A stretch of 64,000 nt of DNA from Neisseria chenwenguii (GCF_002216145.1 NZ_CP022278.1:2170001-2234000), one strand, 5' to 3'. Positions 19,155-28,294 are shown, counted from the stretch's first letter. Notes: generated by a model not told the origin, from the letters alone. Numbers and translations: made by a program.

Positions 19155-20147
19155 TTACGCGGCGAGGGAGACGACGAGTTGTTTGAATTCCGACCAGGCG
19201 TCGCCGTCTTCTGCGCCTTTGATGATGCGGTCGATTTTGGCGCAGGTTTGCAGGGCGGCGATTTGGCGGGAGACGGGGATGCGCTTGGCGGCGGCGGGGG
19301 CGAGGGTTTGTTTGTCGCCCCAGAGGCGCAGGCTGTTGCGCAGGGATTGGATGTTTTGGCCTTGTTTGAGGGCGGCGGTGAGGCGGATGAGGGTGCGGAT
19401 GTCTTCGGCGACTGCCCAGAGCAGCAAAACGGGTTCTTCGCCTTCGGCTTCCAAGCCTTCGAGCAGGCGGGCGGTGCGGCGGACGTCGCCTTTCATCCAT
19501 GCGCCTGCGAGTTGGAAGACATCAAAACGGGCGACGTTGGCGACGGCGGCTTCGGCGGCGGCGATGTCTAAAATGCTGCCTTTGGGGTGGATCAGGGTGA
19601 GTTTGTCGATTTCCTGTTTGGCGGCGAGGAGGTTGCCTTCGACGCGTTCGGCAAAGAGGGTCAGGGCGTCGGGTTGGATGTCCAAATCCCATTTTTTCAG
19701 ACGGCCGCATATCCATTGGGGCAGGGCGGCGGCGGTAACGGCTTTGGCTTCCAAGACACGGCCTTTGGCGGCGAGTGCGGTAAACCATTTGGCCTGGAGT
19801 TGCGCTTTTTCGAGCTTGGGCAGCATGACGGCGGTTACGGTGTCTTCGGGCAGGCGTTCGGCGAGGACTTGCAGGGCGTCGCCGCCGGCTTTGCCGGGTT
19901 TACCGTTTGGGATGTGGATTTCGAGCAGTTTTAAATCGGCAAACAGCCCCATGCTGCCGGCGGACCGGAGCAGTTCGTTCCAGTCGAAACTGTTGTCGGC
20001 GGTATAGACTTCGCGGTTGAGATAACCCTGCGCTTTGGCGGATTGGCGCAGCGCGTCGAGGGCTTCGATGCGCAGCAGTTCTTCTTCGCCGTGGATGACG
20101 TAGAGCGGCGCAAGCGGGGCGTCGGGGCTGATGTGCTCGATGTTCAT
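19155..20147 (-). CDS. holA: DNA polymerase III delta subunit
   Basis: 330 residues. The N-terminal AAA+-like domain starts APLYVIHGEEELLRIEALDALR, the degenerate P-loop region of delta; FDVFQLAGAWMKGDVRRTARLLEGL near 215-240 and PVLLLWAVAEDIRTLIRL match domain 3. Delta opens the beta clamp in the clamp-loader complex. It starts one base after the lptE stop, the common lptE-holA arrangement, so co-translation is likely. Confidence 0.93.
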   Translation of the reverse strand: MNIEHISPDAPLAPLYVIHGEEELLRIEALDALRQSAKAQGYLNREVYTADNSFDWNELLRSAGSMGLFADLKLLEIHIPNGKPGKAGGDALQVLAERLPEDTVTAVMLPKLEKAQLQAKWFTALAAKGRVLEAKAVTAAALPQWICGRLKKWDLDIQPDALTLFAERVEGNLLAAKQEIDKLTLIHPKGSILDIAAAEAAVANVARFDVFQLAGAWMKGDVRRTARLLEGLEAEGEEPVLLLWAVAEDIRTLIRLTAALKQGQNIQSLRNSLRLWGDKQTLAPAAAKRIPVSRQIAALQTCAKIDRIIKGAEDGDAWSEFKQLVVSLAA

Positions 20148-20148
20148 A

Positions 20149-20622
20149 TTATTGTTTGGGCAGGAAGGTGAGCTGGCGGACGATTTGTTCGGCGGCGTCG
20201 GTGCGCATTTCCGACCAGATGGTCTGTTCTTCTTCGGCTTTGCCCAAGACTTCGCTGTCGGCGTAGTCCATGGTGCGCTGTACCAAGGCGCTCAGTTTGG
20301 GGCCGACGGGGGCGCCGTTGCGGGTGGCTTGTGCTTCGACGCGCAGAATCAGCAGGTATTCGTTAACGTGGGCGGTGCGGGTGATGGTGTAGATGTCGCG
20401 GCGGGTTTCGATGCCGGTTACGGTGACACCGGCTTCGGCGCCGGTTTCCACGGGCTTGCCGTCGGCGCGGCGCAGCGCGTTTTCCAGCGCTTCCTGCAAG
20501 ACGTTGCCGTTGACCGACCAGGTTTGGTAGGGCAGCGGTTTGGTGATGCCGCCGTTGCCTTTGAGGTGGAACCCGCAGGCGGAAAGCAGTAATGCGGCGG
20601 CGGTCAGAAGGATTTTGTTCAT
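20149..20622 (-). CDS. lptE: LPS-assembly lipoprotein LptE
   Basis: 157 residues. A signal peptide ends in the lipobox LLLSAC (cysteine at about 16), followed by GFHLKGNGGITKPLPYQTW, the conserved N-terminal LptE segment. LptE plugs the LptD beta barrel in the outer membrane and guides lipooligosaccharide to the surface. It sits directly upstream of holA. Confidence 0.9.
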   Translation of the reverse strand: MNKILLTAAALLLSACGFHLKGNGGITKPLPYQTWSVNGNVLQEALENALRRADGKPVETGAEAGVTVTGIETRRDIYTITRTAHVNEYLLILRVEAQATRNGAPVGPKLSALVQRTMDYADSEVLGKAEEEQTIWSEMRTDAAEQIVRQLTFLPKQ

Positions 20623-20724
20623 GGCGTCTCTTTCATGGGTGTGGGTCTTGCGGGGATTATAGCGGATTGTGAGGCCGTCTGAAAAACGGGGGGGATGGAA
20701 AATGAGGGAACGGTGCGGGGGAAT

Positions 20725-20756
20725 GGCGTAGGCTGGGCTTCAGCCCAGCCTACGCC
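20725..20756. repeat. Perfect palindrome of an interspersed CTGGGCTTCAGCCCAG-type repeat
   Basis: GGCGTAGGCTGGG and its exact complement flank the hexaloop CTTCAG. CGGCCTACGGTGTTGACC follows, sharing the CCTACGGTGTTGA word seen beside the palindrome at 5160-5179. Confidence 0.6.
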
Positions 20757-20843
20757 AATAAAACCCGGCCTACGGTGTTGACCAACCGAATCTGATCTAT
20801 GCCGCCGAAAAACGTCTTAGATTTTCAGACGGCCTATACGCCG

Positions 20844-21629
20844 TTATTCCGCTTCCGCGCCGTTGTCCAGCCAAATTAAGCTGACCATACGGCCGGTTTG
20901 GCCGTCGCGGCGGTAGGAAAAGAAAGTGTCGCGTTCGAGCACGGTGCAGTGCGTGCCGCCGTAAATCATGCCGACGCCTTCGCGCTGCAAAACCATACGG
21001 GCAAGGACGTAGATGTCGGCGAGGTATTTACCGTTGCCGATGGGCGTGAACGCGCTTTCGGCTTCGGGCAGAACGGCGCAGAAGCGGTCGTAAACGTCTT
21101 GGCCGACTTCAAATGCGTCGGGGCCGATGGCGGGGCCGAGGTAGGCCATGATTTTGATCGGATTGATCCGCATGGCGGCAACGGTGTTCTGCAAAACGCC
21201 GTCGGCCAAGCCGCGCCAGCCGGCGTGTGCGGCGGCAACGACAGTGCCGGCTTTGTCGCAGAACAATACGGGCAGGCAGTCTGCGGTCATGGCGGCGCAG
21301 ACGGCGCGGCCGGTGGTATCGACGCTTGCGTCGGCGTCAAACAGCGTTTCCAGCGCGTCGGCGGCGCTGACGACGGTGGTGCTGTGGATTTGGTTAAGGT
21401 AGGCGACGGGCAGGCGGGTTTGCGCTTCGACGAGGGCGCGGTTTTGCGCGACGTGTTCCGGCAGATCGCCGACATGGCTGCCGAGGTTCAGGCTGGCGTA
21501 AACGCCTTCGCTGACGCCGCCGTTGCGGGTGGTGATCAGCGTTTTGACGTTCGCAGGCGCCGGCCATTCGGCTCGGAGAAAGGCGGTTTGGGCAGCGGAA
21601 ATGCCGGGGCTTTGGGATAGGGGTCTCAT
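20844..21629 (-). CDS. pgeF: Peptidoglycan editing factor PgeF (YfiH/multicopper polyphenol oxidase-like)
   Basis: 261 residues. The YfiH fold is shown by TTRNGGVSEGVYASLNLG near 33, NQIHSTTV with the metal histidine near 78, TADCLPVLFCD with the metal cysteine near 112, and AAHAGWRGLADGVL near 131. Family members are purine nucleoside phosphorylases/adenosine deaminases and, in E. coli, remove misincorporated serine from UDP-MurNAc peptides. The ATG at 21629 gives the usual length; the frame stays open upstream. Confidence 0.87.
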   Translation of the reverse strand: MRPLSQSPGISAAQTAFLRAEWPAPANVKTLITTRNGGVSEGVYASLNLGSHVGDLPEHVAQNRALVEAQTRLPVAYLNQIHSTTVVSAADALETLFDADASVDTTGRAVCAAMTADCLPVLFCDKAGTVVAAAHAGWRGLADGVLQNTVAAMRINPIKIMAYLGPAIGPDAFEVGQDVYDRFCAVLPEAESAFTPIGNGKYLADIYVLARMVLQREGVGMIYGGTHCTVLERDTFFSYRRDGQTGRMVSLIWLDNGAEAE

Positions 21630-21750
21630 AGTCAGGAGTCTTTTGTGTAAACGGGGCGGTATTGCCTGATGGTGTAAAGGATTATATCGGGCGGCGGACG
21701 GTGTTGTCGGGAACATCCGGCCAGTTGTGCTGCTAAGATTGCCGCTTTTT

Positions 21751-22298
21751 TCAGACGGCATGGCCGTTTTCTTCAAACCACGCTGCGCAAAAATCCACAT
21801 ACGCCCGCACAATTGCCAAAGGATGGCGGTAGGCGGCGTAGATAAGGTGCAGCGGATAGCACGGCAGCGGGTAATCGGGCAGCACCTGTACCAGCTCGCC
21901 GCGCGCCAGATAGGGCGCGGCCATCAAGTCGCTCAGCTTGCCGATTGCCATACCGGCCAGCGTGTAGTGCCAAATGGCGCGGTTGGCGTTGCTGGAAAAC
22001 AGATATTCGGATTTGATTTTCTGCGCGCCGAATTCGCGCACCGAGCGGCTGCCGTCGGTATCTGCCCGGCCCGCCAGTAGAGCAGGAAAGCCGCCAGTTA
22101 CGCGGGTGCACGCGGCATGCCGTATTGGGCGGAAAAGGCAGCTGCACCTGCAAATCCCGCTCCAATTCGCTCATTTTCCGGCTCAAGGTCGAAACGGACA
22201 CCCGTTTTCTCACCCGCTGCCGGCAAACTGCCCGCCTGCACGATGGCGGTAAATAGGCCGTCTGAAAGCGCTTTTCGGAGTGTTCGGACAGACATCAT
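21751..22298 (-). pseudogene. Decayed LysR-family regulator, internally deleted and frameshifted
   Basis: Three overlapping frames on the minus strand each hold a piece of one LysR protein. The first (from ATG 22298) reads LRKALSDGLFTAIVQAGSLPAAGE, the start of the helix-turn-helix. A second frame continues VSVSTLSRKMSELERDLQVQL, the recognition helix and linker. A third (to 21751) gives IKSEYLFSSNANRAIWHYTLAGMAIG through DFCAAWFEENGHAV, the C-terminus. The total is about 550 bases against about 900 for an intact gene, so the effector-domain centre is missing as well. The stop codon lies inside a DUS. Confidence 0.8.
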
Positions 22299-22492
22299 TG
22301 CTTTTCTTTAATCGAAGGGTTTATAAAAGCAATAATTATCTATTTTTTACTGGGTATTATTTCCTTTTGGTTAATGGTGTTTTAATCGGATGGCGGTTTA
22401 CCCCGCCGGTGCATCAGCCTAGAATACACTCATTGATTCAAACAGCAGCACCTTGTTTCAACAACCACACTTTATTTACAGGAAAGAACATC

Positions 22493-22747
22493 ATGAAAAA
22501 ATTTGCATTCGCCGCCATCATCGCAACAGCCGCTTCCATTGCCGCAGCCGATTCTCCAATGCCCGAATGGAATCACGCCAATGACTCGGGTGAAATCGCC
22601 GGTCTGACCGAAGTGAAATACGACACCACCATCCACTCTGCCAAAGCAGACGACCGTGTTGAATTTACCGTTACCCCGACCGGCGTGCGCACTCCGGGCG
22701 ACATCGGTTACAACGACACCCATGCCCGTTTGATCAACAACGACTAA
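22493..22747 (+). CDS. Small secreted protein of unknown function
   Basis: 84 residues. Residues 1-20 are a clear Sec signal peptide (MKKFAFAAIIATAASIAAA with an A-x-A site), leaving a mature protein of about 64 residues, rich in D, T and N, with no cysteine and no membrane span. An AGGAAAGAACATC ribosome site precedes the ATG. I do not recognise the family. It lies alone between a dead LysR gene and purF. It is probably periplasmic. Confidence 0.7.
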   Translation: MKKFAFAAIIATAASIAAADSPMPEWNHANDSGEIAGLTEVKYDTTIHSAKADDRVEFTVTPTGVRTPGDIGYNDTHARLINND

Positions 22748-22805
22748 GCGGCTTGATTTGGGCGGGACAGCCGTCCGTCCAGATTCAAATTGGTTTGATA
22801 CAGGC

Positions 22806-22851
22806 AAAGGCCGTCTGAAAATCCGATGTAGCGGGGGTTCAGACAGCCTTT
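22806..22851 (-). terminator. Asymmetric DUS hairpin downstream of purF and of the small secreted protein
   Basis: The left arm is AAAGGCCGTCTGAA; the right arm TTCAGACAGCCTTT has one change. On the minus strand the changed base makes a G-U wobble, on the plus strand a C-A mismatch, so the stem is better in purF transcripts. Confidence 0.6.
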
Positions 22852-23025
22852 GTCTGTTTTTGCAGGATATCCGGCCTGCCTGATTCTGTTTCATCTGCTG
22901 GAAACGGTTGTATCCAAACCGCCGGAGGGCGCAGAGGCCGTCTGAAACATCAAATGCCGTTCGGTCAAAACCGGCCGTATGGGGCGGCGGAATTGCAGGT
23001 ATTAAGCTCCACGGTATTTGCTTCA

Positions 23026-24570
23026 CTATTCTTCGCCGTCGTCGCTTTCGTTGCCGCTGATGCTGTGTTCCATTTTGCTCGGGTGGATTTTCAATCCGCC
23101 GCAGCCGGCTTTTTCGGCGGAGAGGCGTTGCAGGTAGGCTTCGTCGATGTCACCCGTGAGGTACACGCCGTTGAAGCAGGAGGAGTCGAACGCTTGGATG
23201 GCGGGGTTGAGGGCTTTGACGACGGTTTCGAGGTCGTTCAGGTCTTGGAAGACGATGCCGTCGGCGCTGATTTCGCGGGCGATTTCGGCGGTGGTGCGGC
23301 CGTTGGCGATGAGTTCTTCGCGGGTCGGCATGTCGATGCCGTACACATTGGGGTAGCGGACTTCGGGCGCGGCGGAGGCGATATAGACTTTGCGGGCGCC
23401 GGCGGCGCGTACCATTTCGACGATTTCGCGGCTGGTGGTGCCGCGCACGATGGAATCATCGACGAGCAGCACGCTTTTGCCTTTGAATTCGCTTTCCATC
23501 GGGCTGAGTTTCTGGCGCACGGATTTTTTGCGCGTGGCTTGGCCGGGCATGATGAAGGTGCGGCCGATGTAGCGGTTTTTAATCAGACCTTCGCGGTAGG
23601 GTTTTTGCAGGTGGACGGCGAGTTCCATCGCGCTGGGGCGGCTGGTGTCGGGAATCGGCATGACGACGTCGATGTCGTCGACGGGCAGCTCGCGTTTGAT
23701 TTTTTCGGCCAGCGAAACGCCCATGTCGAGGCGGGCTTGGTACACGGATACGCCGTCGATGACGGAGTCGGGGCGGGCGAAGTAAACGTATTCGAAGAGG
23801 CATGGGTTTAAGGCGGTTTTGCCGCTGCATCGGCGTGAGAAAAACTGGCCGTCGAGGGTGATGAAGACGGCTTCGCCGGGGGCGATGTCGCGTTCCAAAT
23901 CAAAGGCCAGTGCGTTGAAGGCCACGGATTCGGAGGCGACGGCGTAGGATTTGCGGCCGTCTGAATCTGTTTGGCTGCCCAATACCAGCGGGCGGATGCC
24001 GTTGGGGTCGCGGAAGGCGACCATGCCGTAGCCGGCAATCATGGCGACGACGCCGTAGGCACCGCGCACGAGTCGGTTGACGACGCCGACGGCGTTGAAA
24101 ATATTATCGACGCTCAGGCGTTTGCCGGCATTGCCGGACACTTCGTGGCGCAATTCGTGGGCGAAGACGTTGAGCAATACTTCGGAATCGGAGCTGGTGT
24201 TGATGTGGCGCAGGTGTTTGTTGCAGACGTTTTCGTAGAGTTCGGCGGTGTTGGTCAGGTTGCCGTTGTGTGCCAAGACGATGCCGAAGGGCGAGCTGAC
24301 GTAAAACGGCTGCGCCTCGGCGCTGCTGCCGGCGTTGCCGGCGGTGGGGTAGCGGACGTGGGCGATGCCGGCGTTGCCGGTGAGGTCGCGCATATTGCGG
24401 GTGCGGAATACTTCGCGCACCATGCCTTTGCCTTTGTGCATATGAAACGTGCTGCCCTCGACGGTGACGATGCCCGCCGCGTCCTGCCCGCGGTGTTGCA
24501 GCATCTGCAATCCGTCGTACAAAGACTGGTTGACCGGCTCATGACTGACCAAACCTAATACACCACACAT
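23026..24570 (-). CDS. purF: Amidophosphoribosyltransferase
   Basis: 514 residues. It begins [20 protein letters not shown], with cysteine 2 as the glutaminase nucleophile directly after the initiator Met (no propeptide), then [10 protein letters not shown]. The phosphoribosyltransferase half has [19 protein letters not shown] near 350-370, the PRPP loop. It makes phosphoribosylamine from PRPP and glutamine, the first step of purine synthesis. It is the last gene of folC-SPOR-cvpA-purF, the gene order also known in enterobacteria. Confidence 0.97.
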   Translation of the reverse strand: MCGVLGLVSHEPVNQSLYDGLQMLQHRGQDAAGIVTVEGSTFHMHKGKGMVREVFRTRNMRDLTGNAGIAHVRYPTAGNAGSSAEAQPFYVSSPFGIVLAHNGNLTNTAELYENVCNKHLRHINTSSDSEVLLNVFAHELRHEVSGNAGKRLSVDNIFNAVGVVNRLVRGAYGVVAMIAGYGMVAFRDPNGIRPLVLGSQTDSDGRKSYAVASESVAFNALAFDLERDIAPGEAVFITLDGQFFSRRCSGKTALNPCLFEYVYFARPDSVIDGVSVYQARLDMGVSLAEKIKRELPVDDIDVVMPIPDTSRPSAMELAVHLQKPYREGLIKNRYIGRTFIMPGQATRKKSVRQKLSPMESEFKGKSVLLVDDSIVRGTTSREIVEMVRAAGARKVYIASAAPEVRYPNVYGIDMPTREELIANGRTTAEIAREISADGIVFQDLNDLETVVKALNPAIQAFDSSCFNGVYLTGDIDEAYLQRLSAEKAGCGGLKIHPSKMEHSISGNESDDGEE

Positions 24571-24646
24571 TTTGTTTTCTCCTGCTGCCGCTTTTCAGAC
24601 GGCATGATTAAATTAAAACAATTAAATCAAATCAAAAAGTTCAAAC

Positions 24647-24688
24647 CGTTTTCAGACGGCCTTGCATTGAATCAGGCTGTCTGAAAAC
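24647..24688. other. Asymmetric DUS hairpin inside the cvpA-purF gap
   Basis: CGTTTTCAGACGGCCT pairs with AGGCTGTCTGAAAACG around an 11-base loop with one non-Watson-Crick position: G-U on the plus strand, C-A on the coding minus strand. The weaker minus-strand stem would favour read-through from cvpA into purF. Confidence 0.5.
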
Positions 24689-24694
24689 GGCGTT

Positions 24695-25219
24695 TTATAG
24701 GGAAGAAGTATCCGAATCGGTAATCCCGTTGCTGTTTCTGCCGCCAAACGGCAGGTAGGGTTTGGCGATTTCGGCCAGCGATTCGAAATACGGAATGCTC
24801 ACCGACGAACGCCAGCCTTCGGTGTGCGGCAAATCGGTCAGCGAACCGACCATCACCGCCAGCGTCACCATCGCCACGCCTTTGACTGCGCCGAACGCGC
24901 CGCCGAGCAGGCGGTTGAGCGGGCCGAGTCCGACGGCGGAAACCGCGCCGTTCAACAGCGAACGCAGCAGCCCCAAAACCAGCCATACGCCGAAAAATAC
25001 GCTGACAAAGCCCAAAGCCAGCGCCAGCGCTTCGGGGTTGACTGATTGGAAAGCCATTCCCGATACGGGGATGGCGAACCATTTTGCCGCCATAAAGGCG
25101 ATGACCCAAGTCAGCAGCGAGCCGATTTCGGCAATCGCGCCGCGCATCATGGAAATGACGGCGCAGATACCGATGACGCCGAACGCCAGCAAATCGGCGA
25201 TGGGAAGGTTATTCATCAA
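24695..25219 (-). CDS. cvpA: CvpA-family inner-membrane protein
   Basis: 174 residues, four membrane spans (ADLLAFGVIGICAVISMMRG, ITWVIAFMAAKW-like, ALALGFVSVFFGVWLVLGLL, VKGVAMVTLAVMVGS) and the conserved RG-x-I-x-E and G-x-x-N-R-L-L-G-G motifs. The family is required for colicin V export in E. coli and for envelope integrity; its biochemical role is unsettled. Its start overlaps the end of the SPOR gene by 11 bases, indicating coupling. Confidence 0.9.
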   Translation of the reverse strand: MMNNLPIADLLAFGVIGICAVISMMRGAIAEIGSLLTWVIAFMAAKWFAIPVSGMAFQSVNPEALALALGFVSVFFGVWLVLGLLRSLLNGAVSAVGLGPLNRLLGGAFGAVKGVAMVTLAVMVGSLTDLPHTEGWRSSVSIPYFESLAEIAKPYLPFGGRNSNGITDSDTSSL

Positions 25220-26270
25220 TCACCTGTCCGGCGATGCCGTGTACGCGCAGTTTGTTCAAATCGCGCTCGGCGGCGGCGCGGTTGGGATATTTACCGCTTT
25301 TCACGCGGTAAACTTTGCCTTTGTCGGTGTTGATTTCAATAATACCCGCCTGAATGCCGGCAGCTTTCATTTTGCGCTGCAGGCTTAAGGCGCGCTCTTT
25401 TTCGGGATAACCCGCCAAAATCACGGCGCGTTTGCCTTTTGCGACAGGCGCGGCGGCAGTTTTTGCCGGTTTTTCAGCCGGTTTGTCTGCTTTTTTCCAA
25501 GCGGTTTTGTCTTTTTGCGTGTCGATGTCTTTCACGCGCTCGGCCTGAAGCAGTTTGGCCGCACGCTCTTCTGCCGCGTCAGCCTGAATGCGTTTTTTTT
25601 CGGTGGCTGCGGCAGCTTTTTCGGCCTGCTGTTTTTTACGTTTTGCGATTTCCTGACGGATTTTTTCCTGCGCCTGTTTGCGCTCGGCAGCGGCTTTGCG
25701 CTCTGCGGCTCTGCGGCGTTCGGCGCGTTGCTCGGCTTCCCGGGCTTTCGCGCGCTGCGCCGCCGCCGCGGCTTGGGCGGCAGCATCGTCTTCGCCGACA
25801 TCGTGCTCATCAGCTGCGGGCGGCGCTTCGGTTTCGACATAAGGTTCGGTTTCCTGCGCGGCGCTTGTCTGCGCGGTTTGCACCGTTTCAGACGGCTTGG
25901 CCTGCGCGGTTTGCGAAGCAGCACCGGAAGCGGGCTGGACATTGATGTCGCTGTCGTCCAGCCTGTCGTTGTTGATGGTTACGGCAGGCACGTCCGAGCC
26001 GGCGGGCATAGAGGCTGCGGCGGACTGCGGTTGCAGCATTTCGACCTGCGGCGCGGGCTCGCCGGCCGGCATTGAAGCGGCGGAAGCGGCCTGATTGTTG
26101 ATGGTAACGGTCTGGCCGGCAGGTTTGCTGTCAGAACCGCCGTTTAACACGGCGGCCAAAATCACGCCAGATACGGCGACCAAGCCTGTGGCCGTGACCA
26201 AGCGGCGGCGGTTGCGGCGTTTAAGCTGTTCGTAGCCGCCCAATACATCTTTTTGTTTGTCGTCAGACAT
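25209..26270 (-). CDS. SPOR-domain cell-division/envelope protein (DedD/FtsN-like)
   Basis: 353 residues. A short cytoplasmic head (KRRNRRRLVTATG) leads into one membrane span at about 21-42. A long periplasmic linker rich in Ala, Pro, Ser and Glu follows, then an Ala/Lys/Arg/Glu-rich probable coiled coil at about 165-260. The C-terminal 75 residues are a SPOR domain (AVILAGYPEKERALSLQRKMKAAG ... YRVKSGKYPNRAAAERDLNKL), which binds denuded septal peptidoglycan. Position between folC and cvpA matches DedD of E. coli. Confidence 0.85.
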   Translation of the reverse strand: MSDDKQKDVLGGYEQLKRRNRRRLVTATGLVAVSGVILAAVLNGGSDSKPAGQTVTINNQAASAASMPAGEPAPQVEMLQPQSAAASMPAGSDVPAVTINNDRLDDSDINVQPASGAASQTAQAKPSETVQTAQTSAAQETEPYVETEAPPAADEHDVGEDDAAAQAAAAAQRAKAREAEQRAERRRAAERKAAAERKQAQEKIRQEIAKRKKQQAEKAAAATEKKRIQADAAEERAAKLLQAERVKDIDTQKDKTAWKKADKPAEKPAKTAAAPVAKGKRAVILAGYPEKERALSLQRKMKAAGIQAGIIEINTDKGKVYRVKSGKYPNRAAAERDLNKLRVHGIAGQVIDE

Positions 26271-26298
26271 AAAAATCCCTCTCTATGGCTGTGAACAC

Positions 26299-26334
26299 CG
26301 TTTTTCAGACGGCATCGGGCCGTCTGAAAAACGG
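26299..26334. other. Perfect DUS hairpin inside the folC-SPOR gap
   Basis: CCGTTTTTCAGACGGC and its exact complement flank a 4-base loop. There is no T run, so it may attenuate rather than end folC transcription. Confidence 0.55.
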
Positions 26335-26345
26335 TATTCGGGGTT

Positions 26346-27620
26346 TTATAAAACGGCCATCACTTCGGCAACGGTATGAAACGAGCCGAACACGACAATG
26401 CGGTCGTTTTCGGAAGCGGTTTCCACAGCCGCGCGGTAGGCGGCGGCGACGGTATCGAATACCTTGATTTTGCTGATGCCGTGATGTTCCAAAATATTCT
26501 GCAAATCGGCGGCACCCATGCCGCGCGGCAAATCGAGCGGGGCGATGTTCCACTCGTCGAATTGGTCTTTGACGATTTCCAAAACGCTGCCGATGTCTTT
26601 GTCGGACAGCATGCTGAACACCGCCGTGCGCTTTTGCGCAAAGGCCAGATTGATCAGACTGCGGCGCAGCGCGCGCGCGGCGTGGGGGTTGTGGCCGACG
26701 TCCAAAACGGTGGTCGGGCGGCCGGGCAAAACCTGAAAGCGCCCCGGATTTTCCACCGTCAGCAAACCGCGTTTAATCGCGCCGATGTCGGCGGGCAGTT
26801 TGTCGTTCAGGCATTCCAGCACGGTCAGTGCGCAGGCGGCGTTGTTGAGCTGGTAGCTGCCGCGCAGCGCGGGGAAGGGCAGGGCGTTACGGTTGCGCGC
26901 GAGGCCGTCTGAACGCTGCGGGTGGAAGCGGTAGGTCCACTGCATGTTTTCCAGCGTGGTGTAGTCGAAATCGCGTTTGACCAGCAATAAATCCGCACCG
27001 ATTTTTTCCGCGTGTTCCACCAGCGTTTTCGGCGGCGGGTTTTGGCCGCAGACGGCGGGCTTGCCGCTGCGGAACACACCGGCTTTTTCAAAACCGACCT
27101 GTTCGACCGTATCACCGAGAAACGCCTGATGATCCAAATCCACGCCGGTGACGACCGCGCAGTCGGCATCGAAGACATTGACCGCGTCCAAACGTCCGCC
27201 CAAGCCGACTTCCAAAATCATCACGTCCACCTGTTCGCGGATAAAAATATCTACGGCGGCTAAGGTGTTGAATTCAAAATAAGTCAGCGAAATTTCCTGC
27301 CGCGCCGCTTCGATGCGCTCAAACGAGGCGACGACGGTTTCGTCGGAAACGGGCTGTGTGTTTACCGCGATGCGTTCGTTGAATCGCAGTAAATGCGGGC
27401 TGGTTAACGTGCCGACTTTGAAGCCCGCCTGCGCGTAAATGTGCGACAGATAGGCGCAGACCGAGCCTTTGCCGTTTGTTCCCGCGACGACGACGACGGG
27501 GCATTGCGGCACTAAATTCATACGGTTTTTCACTTCGCCGACGCGCGCCAAACCCATATCGATCAGGCCGCCCGAGTGGGCGGTTTCCAAATGTGAAAGC
27601 CAGTCGTTTAATGATTTCAT
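26346..27620 (-). CDS. folC: Bifunctional folylpolyglutamate/dihydrofolate synthase
   Basis: 424 residues. VVVAGTNGKGSVCAYLSHI near 40-58 is the Mur-ligase-type P-loop, then GTLTSPHLLRFNERIAVN near 72-90 (folate-binding loop), EVGLGGRLDAVNVFD near 138-152 and VLDVGHNPHAA near 308. It adds glutamate to dihydropteroate and folates. It is the first gene of the four-gene operon ending in purF. Confidence 0.95.
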   Translation of the reverse strand: MKSLNDWLSHLETAHSGGLIDMGLARVGEVKNRMNLVPQCPVVVVAGTNGKGSVCAYLSHIYAQAGFKVGTLTSPHLLRFNERIAVNTQPVSDETVVASFERIEAARQEISLTYFEFNTLAAVDIFIREQVDVMILEVGLGGRLDAVNVFDADCAVVTGVDLDHQAFLGDTVEQVGFEKAGVFRSGKPAVCGQNPPPKTLVEHAEKIGADLLLVKRDFDYTTLENMQWTYRFHPQRSDGLARNRNALPFPALRGSYQLNNAACALTVLECLNDKLPADIGAIKRGLLTVENPGRFQVLPGRPTTVLDVGHNPHAARALRRSLINLAFAQKRTAVFSMLSDKDIGSVLEIVKDQFDEWNIAPLDLPRGMGAADLQNILEHHGISKIKVFDTVAAAYRAAVETASENDRIVVFGSFHTVAEVMAVL

Positions 27621-27674
27621 TTTGTTTGGGGCCGTCTGAAAAAAGGGGGGGCGGTTTTGCCGTCGTTCTTTGGT

Positions 27675-27778
27675 TATACCGGTCTAAAAAAATTAAGATG
27701 ACAAGGCGGCGCGCCGAAGACAGTACGGTGGTACGGCAAGGCGGTGCCAACGCGGTCAGGTTATTTTTGAACCGGTTT
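27675..27778. mobile_element. Correia-family (NEMIS-like) miniature element, diverged ends
   Basis: About 104 bases with ends TATACCGGTCTAAAAAAATT and an imperfect inverse copy ending CCGGTTT. The interior ACAAGGCGGCGCGCCGAAGA ... CAGTACGGTGGTACGGCAAG is the conserved Correia core. The right end supplies the last codons and stop of the gene at 27756-28211. Confidence 0.7.
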
Positions 27779-28211
27779 CAGACGGCCTGTTGTTTTCCTT
27801 GGTTTGATGCCACCTTGCCCAAACCTGTAAACGGCGGTAATCGTCGCGCCCGAGCATATCGGGAAATACCGCCTGCCAAACCTTGCGGCTGCCCGTATCC
27901 CATTGCAGAAACAGCGCGTGGCGCGAAACGGCGGAAGCGCCGCAAAGCGCAGCGGCTTGGTCTTCCGCGGCGTTACGGAAAAGCAGCGAAGCGCGGTTGT
28001 TCAAATCAATGTCGATGCGGATAACGGCATCTTTTCGCCGTAAATCTGCCGTCTGCCAAGCGTAGGCAAAACTCAATAAAACTGCGGCCAAACCCGCCCA
28101 CATCATCCAACCGTAAAAAGCCGTTATGCATACCGACAATGCCGCCAAATGCAGCGCGGCGGCCAGAATTTTCAGACGGCCTGACGGTTTCAGGATAAAA
28201 CGGTGGTTCAT
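27756..28211 (-). CDS. YgfX-like small membrane protein
   Basis: 151 residues. Two adjacent membrane spans at about 15-50 (AAALHLAALSVCITAFYG, MWAGLAAVLLSFAYAW) are followed by a soluble domain ending FPDMLGRDDYRRLQVWARWH. The L-K-P-S-x-R-L start, the paired spans and the P-D-x-L-x-x-x-D-Y-R-R-L motif are those of YgfX/CptA-type proteins, some of which act with SdhE/YgfY or on the cytoskeleton. The last residues (PSETGSKIT) are encoded by a DUS and then by the inserted Correia element, so the native C-terminus has been replaced. Confidence 0.65.
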   Translation of the reverse strand: MNHRFILKPSGRLKILAAALHLAALSVCITAFYGWMMWAGLAAVLLSFAYAWQTADLRRKDAVIRIDIDLNNRASLLFRNAAEDQAAALCGASAVSRHALFLQWDTGSRKVWQAVFPDMLGRDDYRRLQVWARWHQTKENNRPSETGSKIT

Positions 28212-28294
28212 TGTAGCGTTTTTTATCGGTTAAATAATTATGCGGCAGGTTATAGTCTGTTAATACTTTACCGTCTGCCGGCTTGGGGCGGGGC

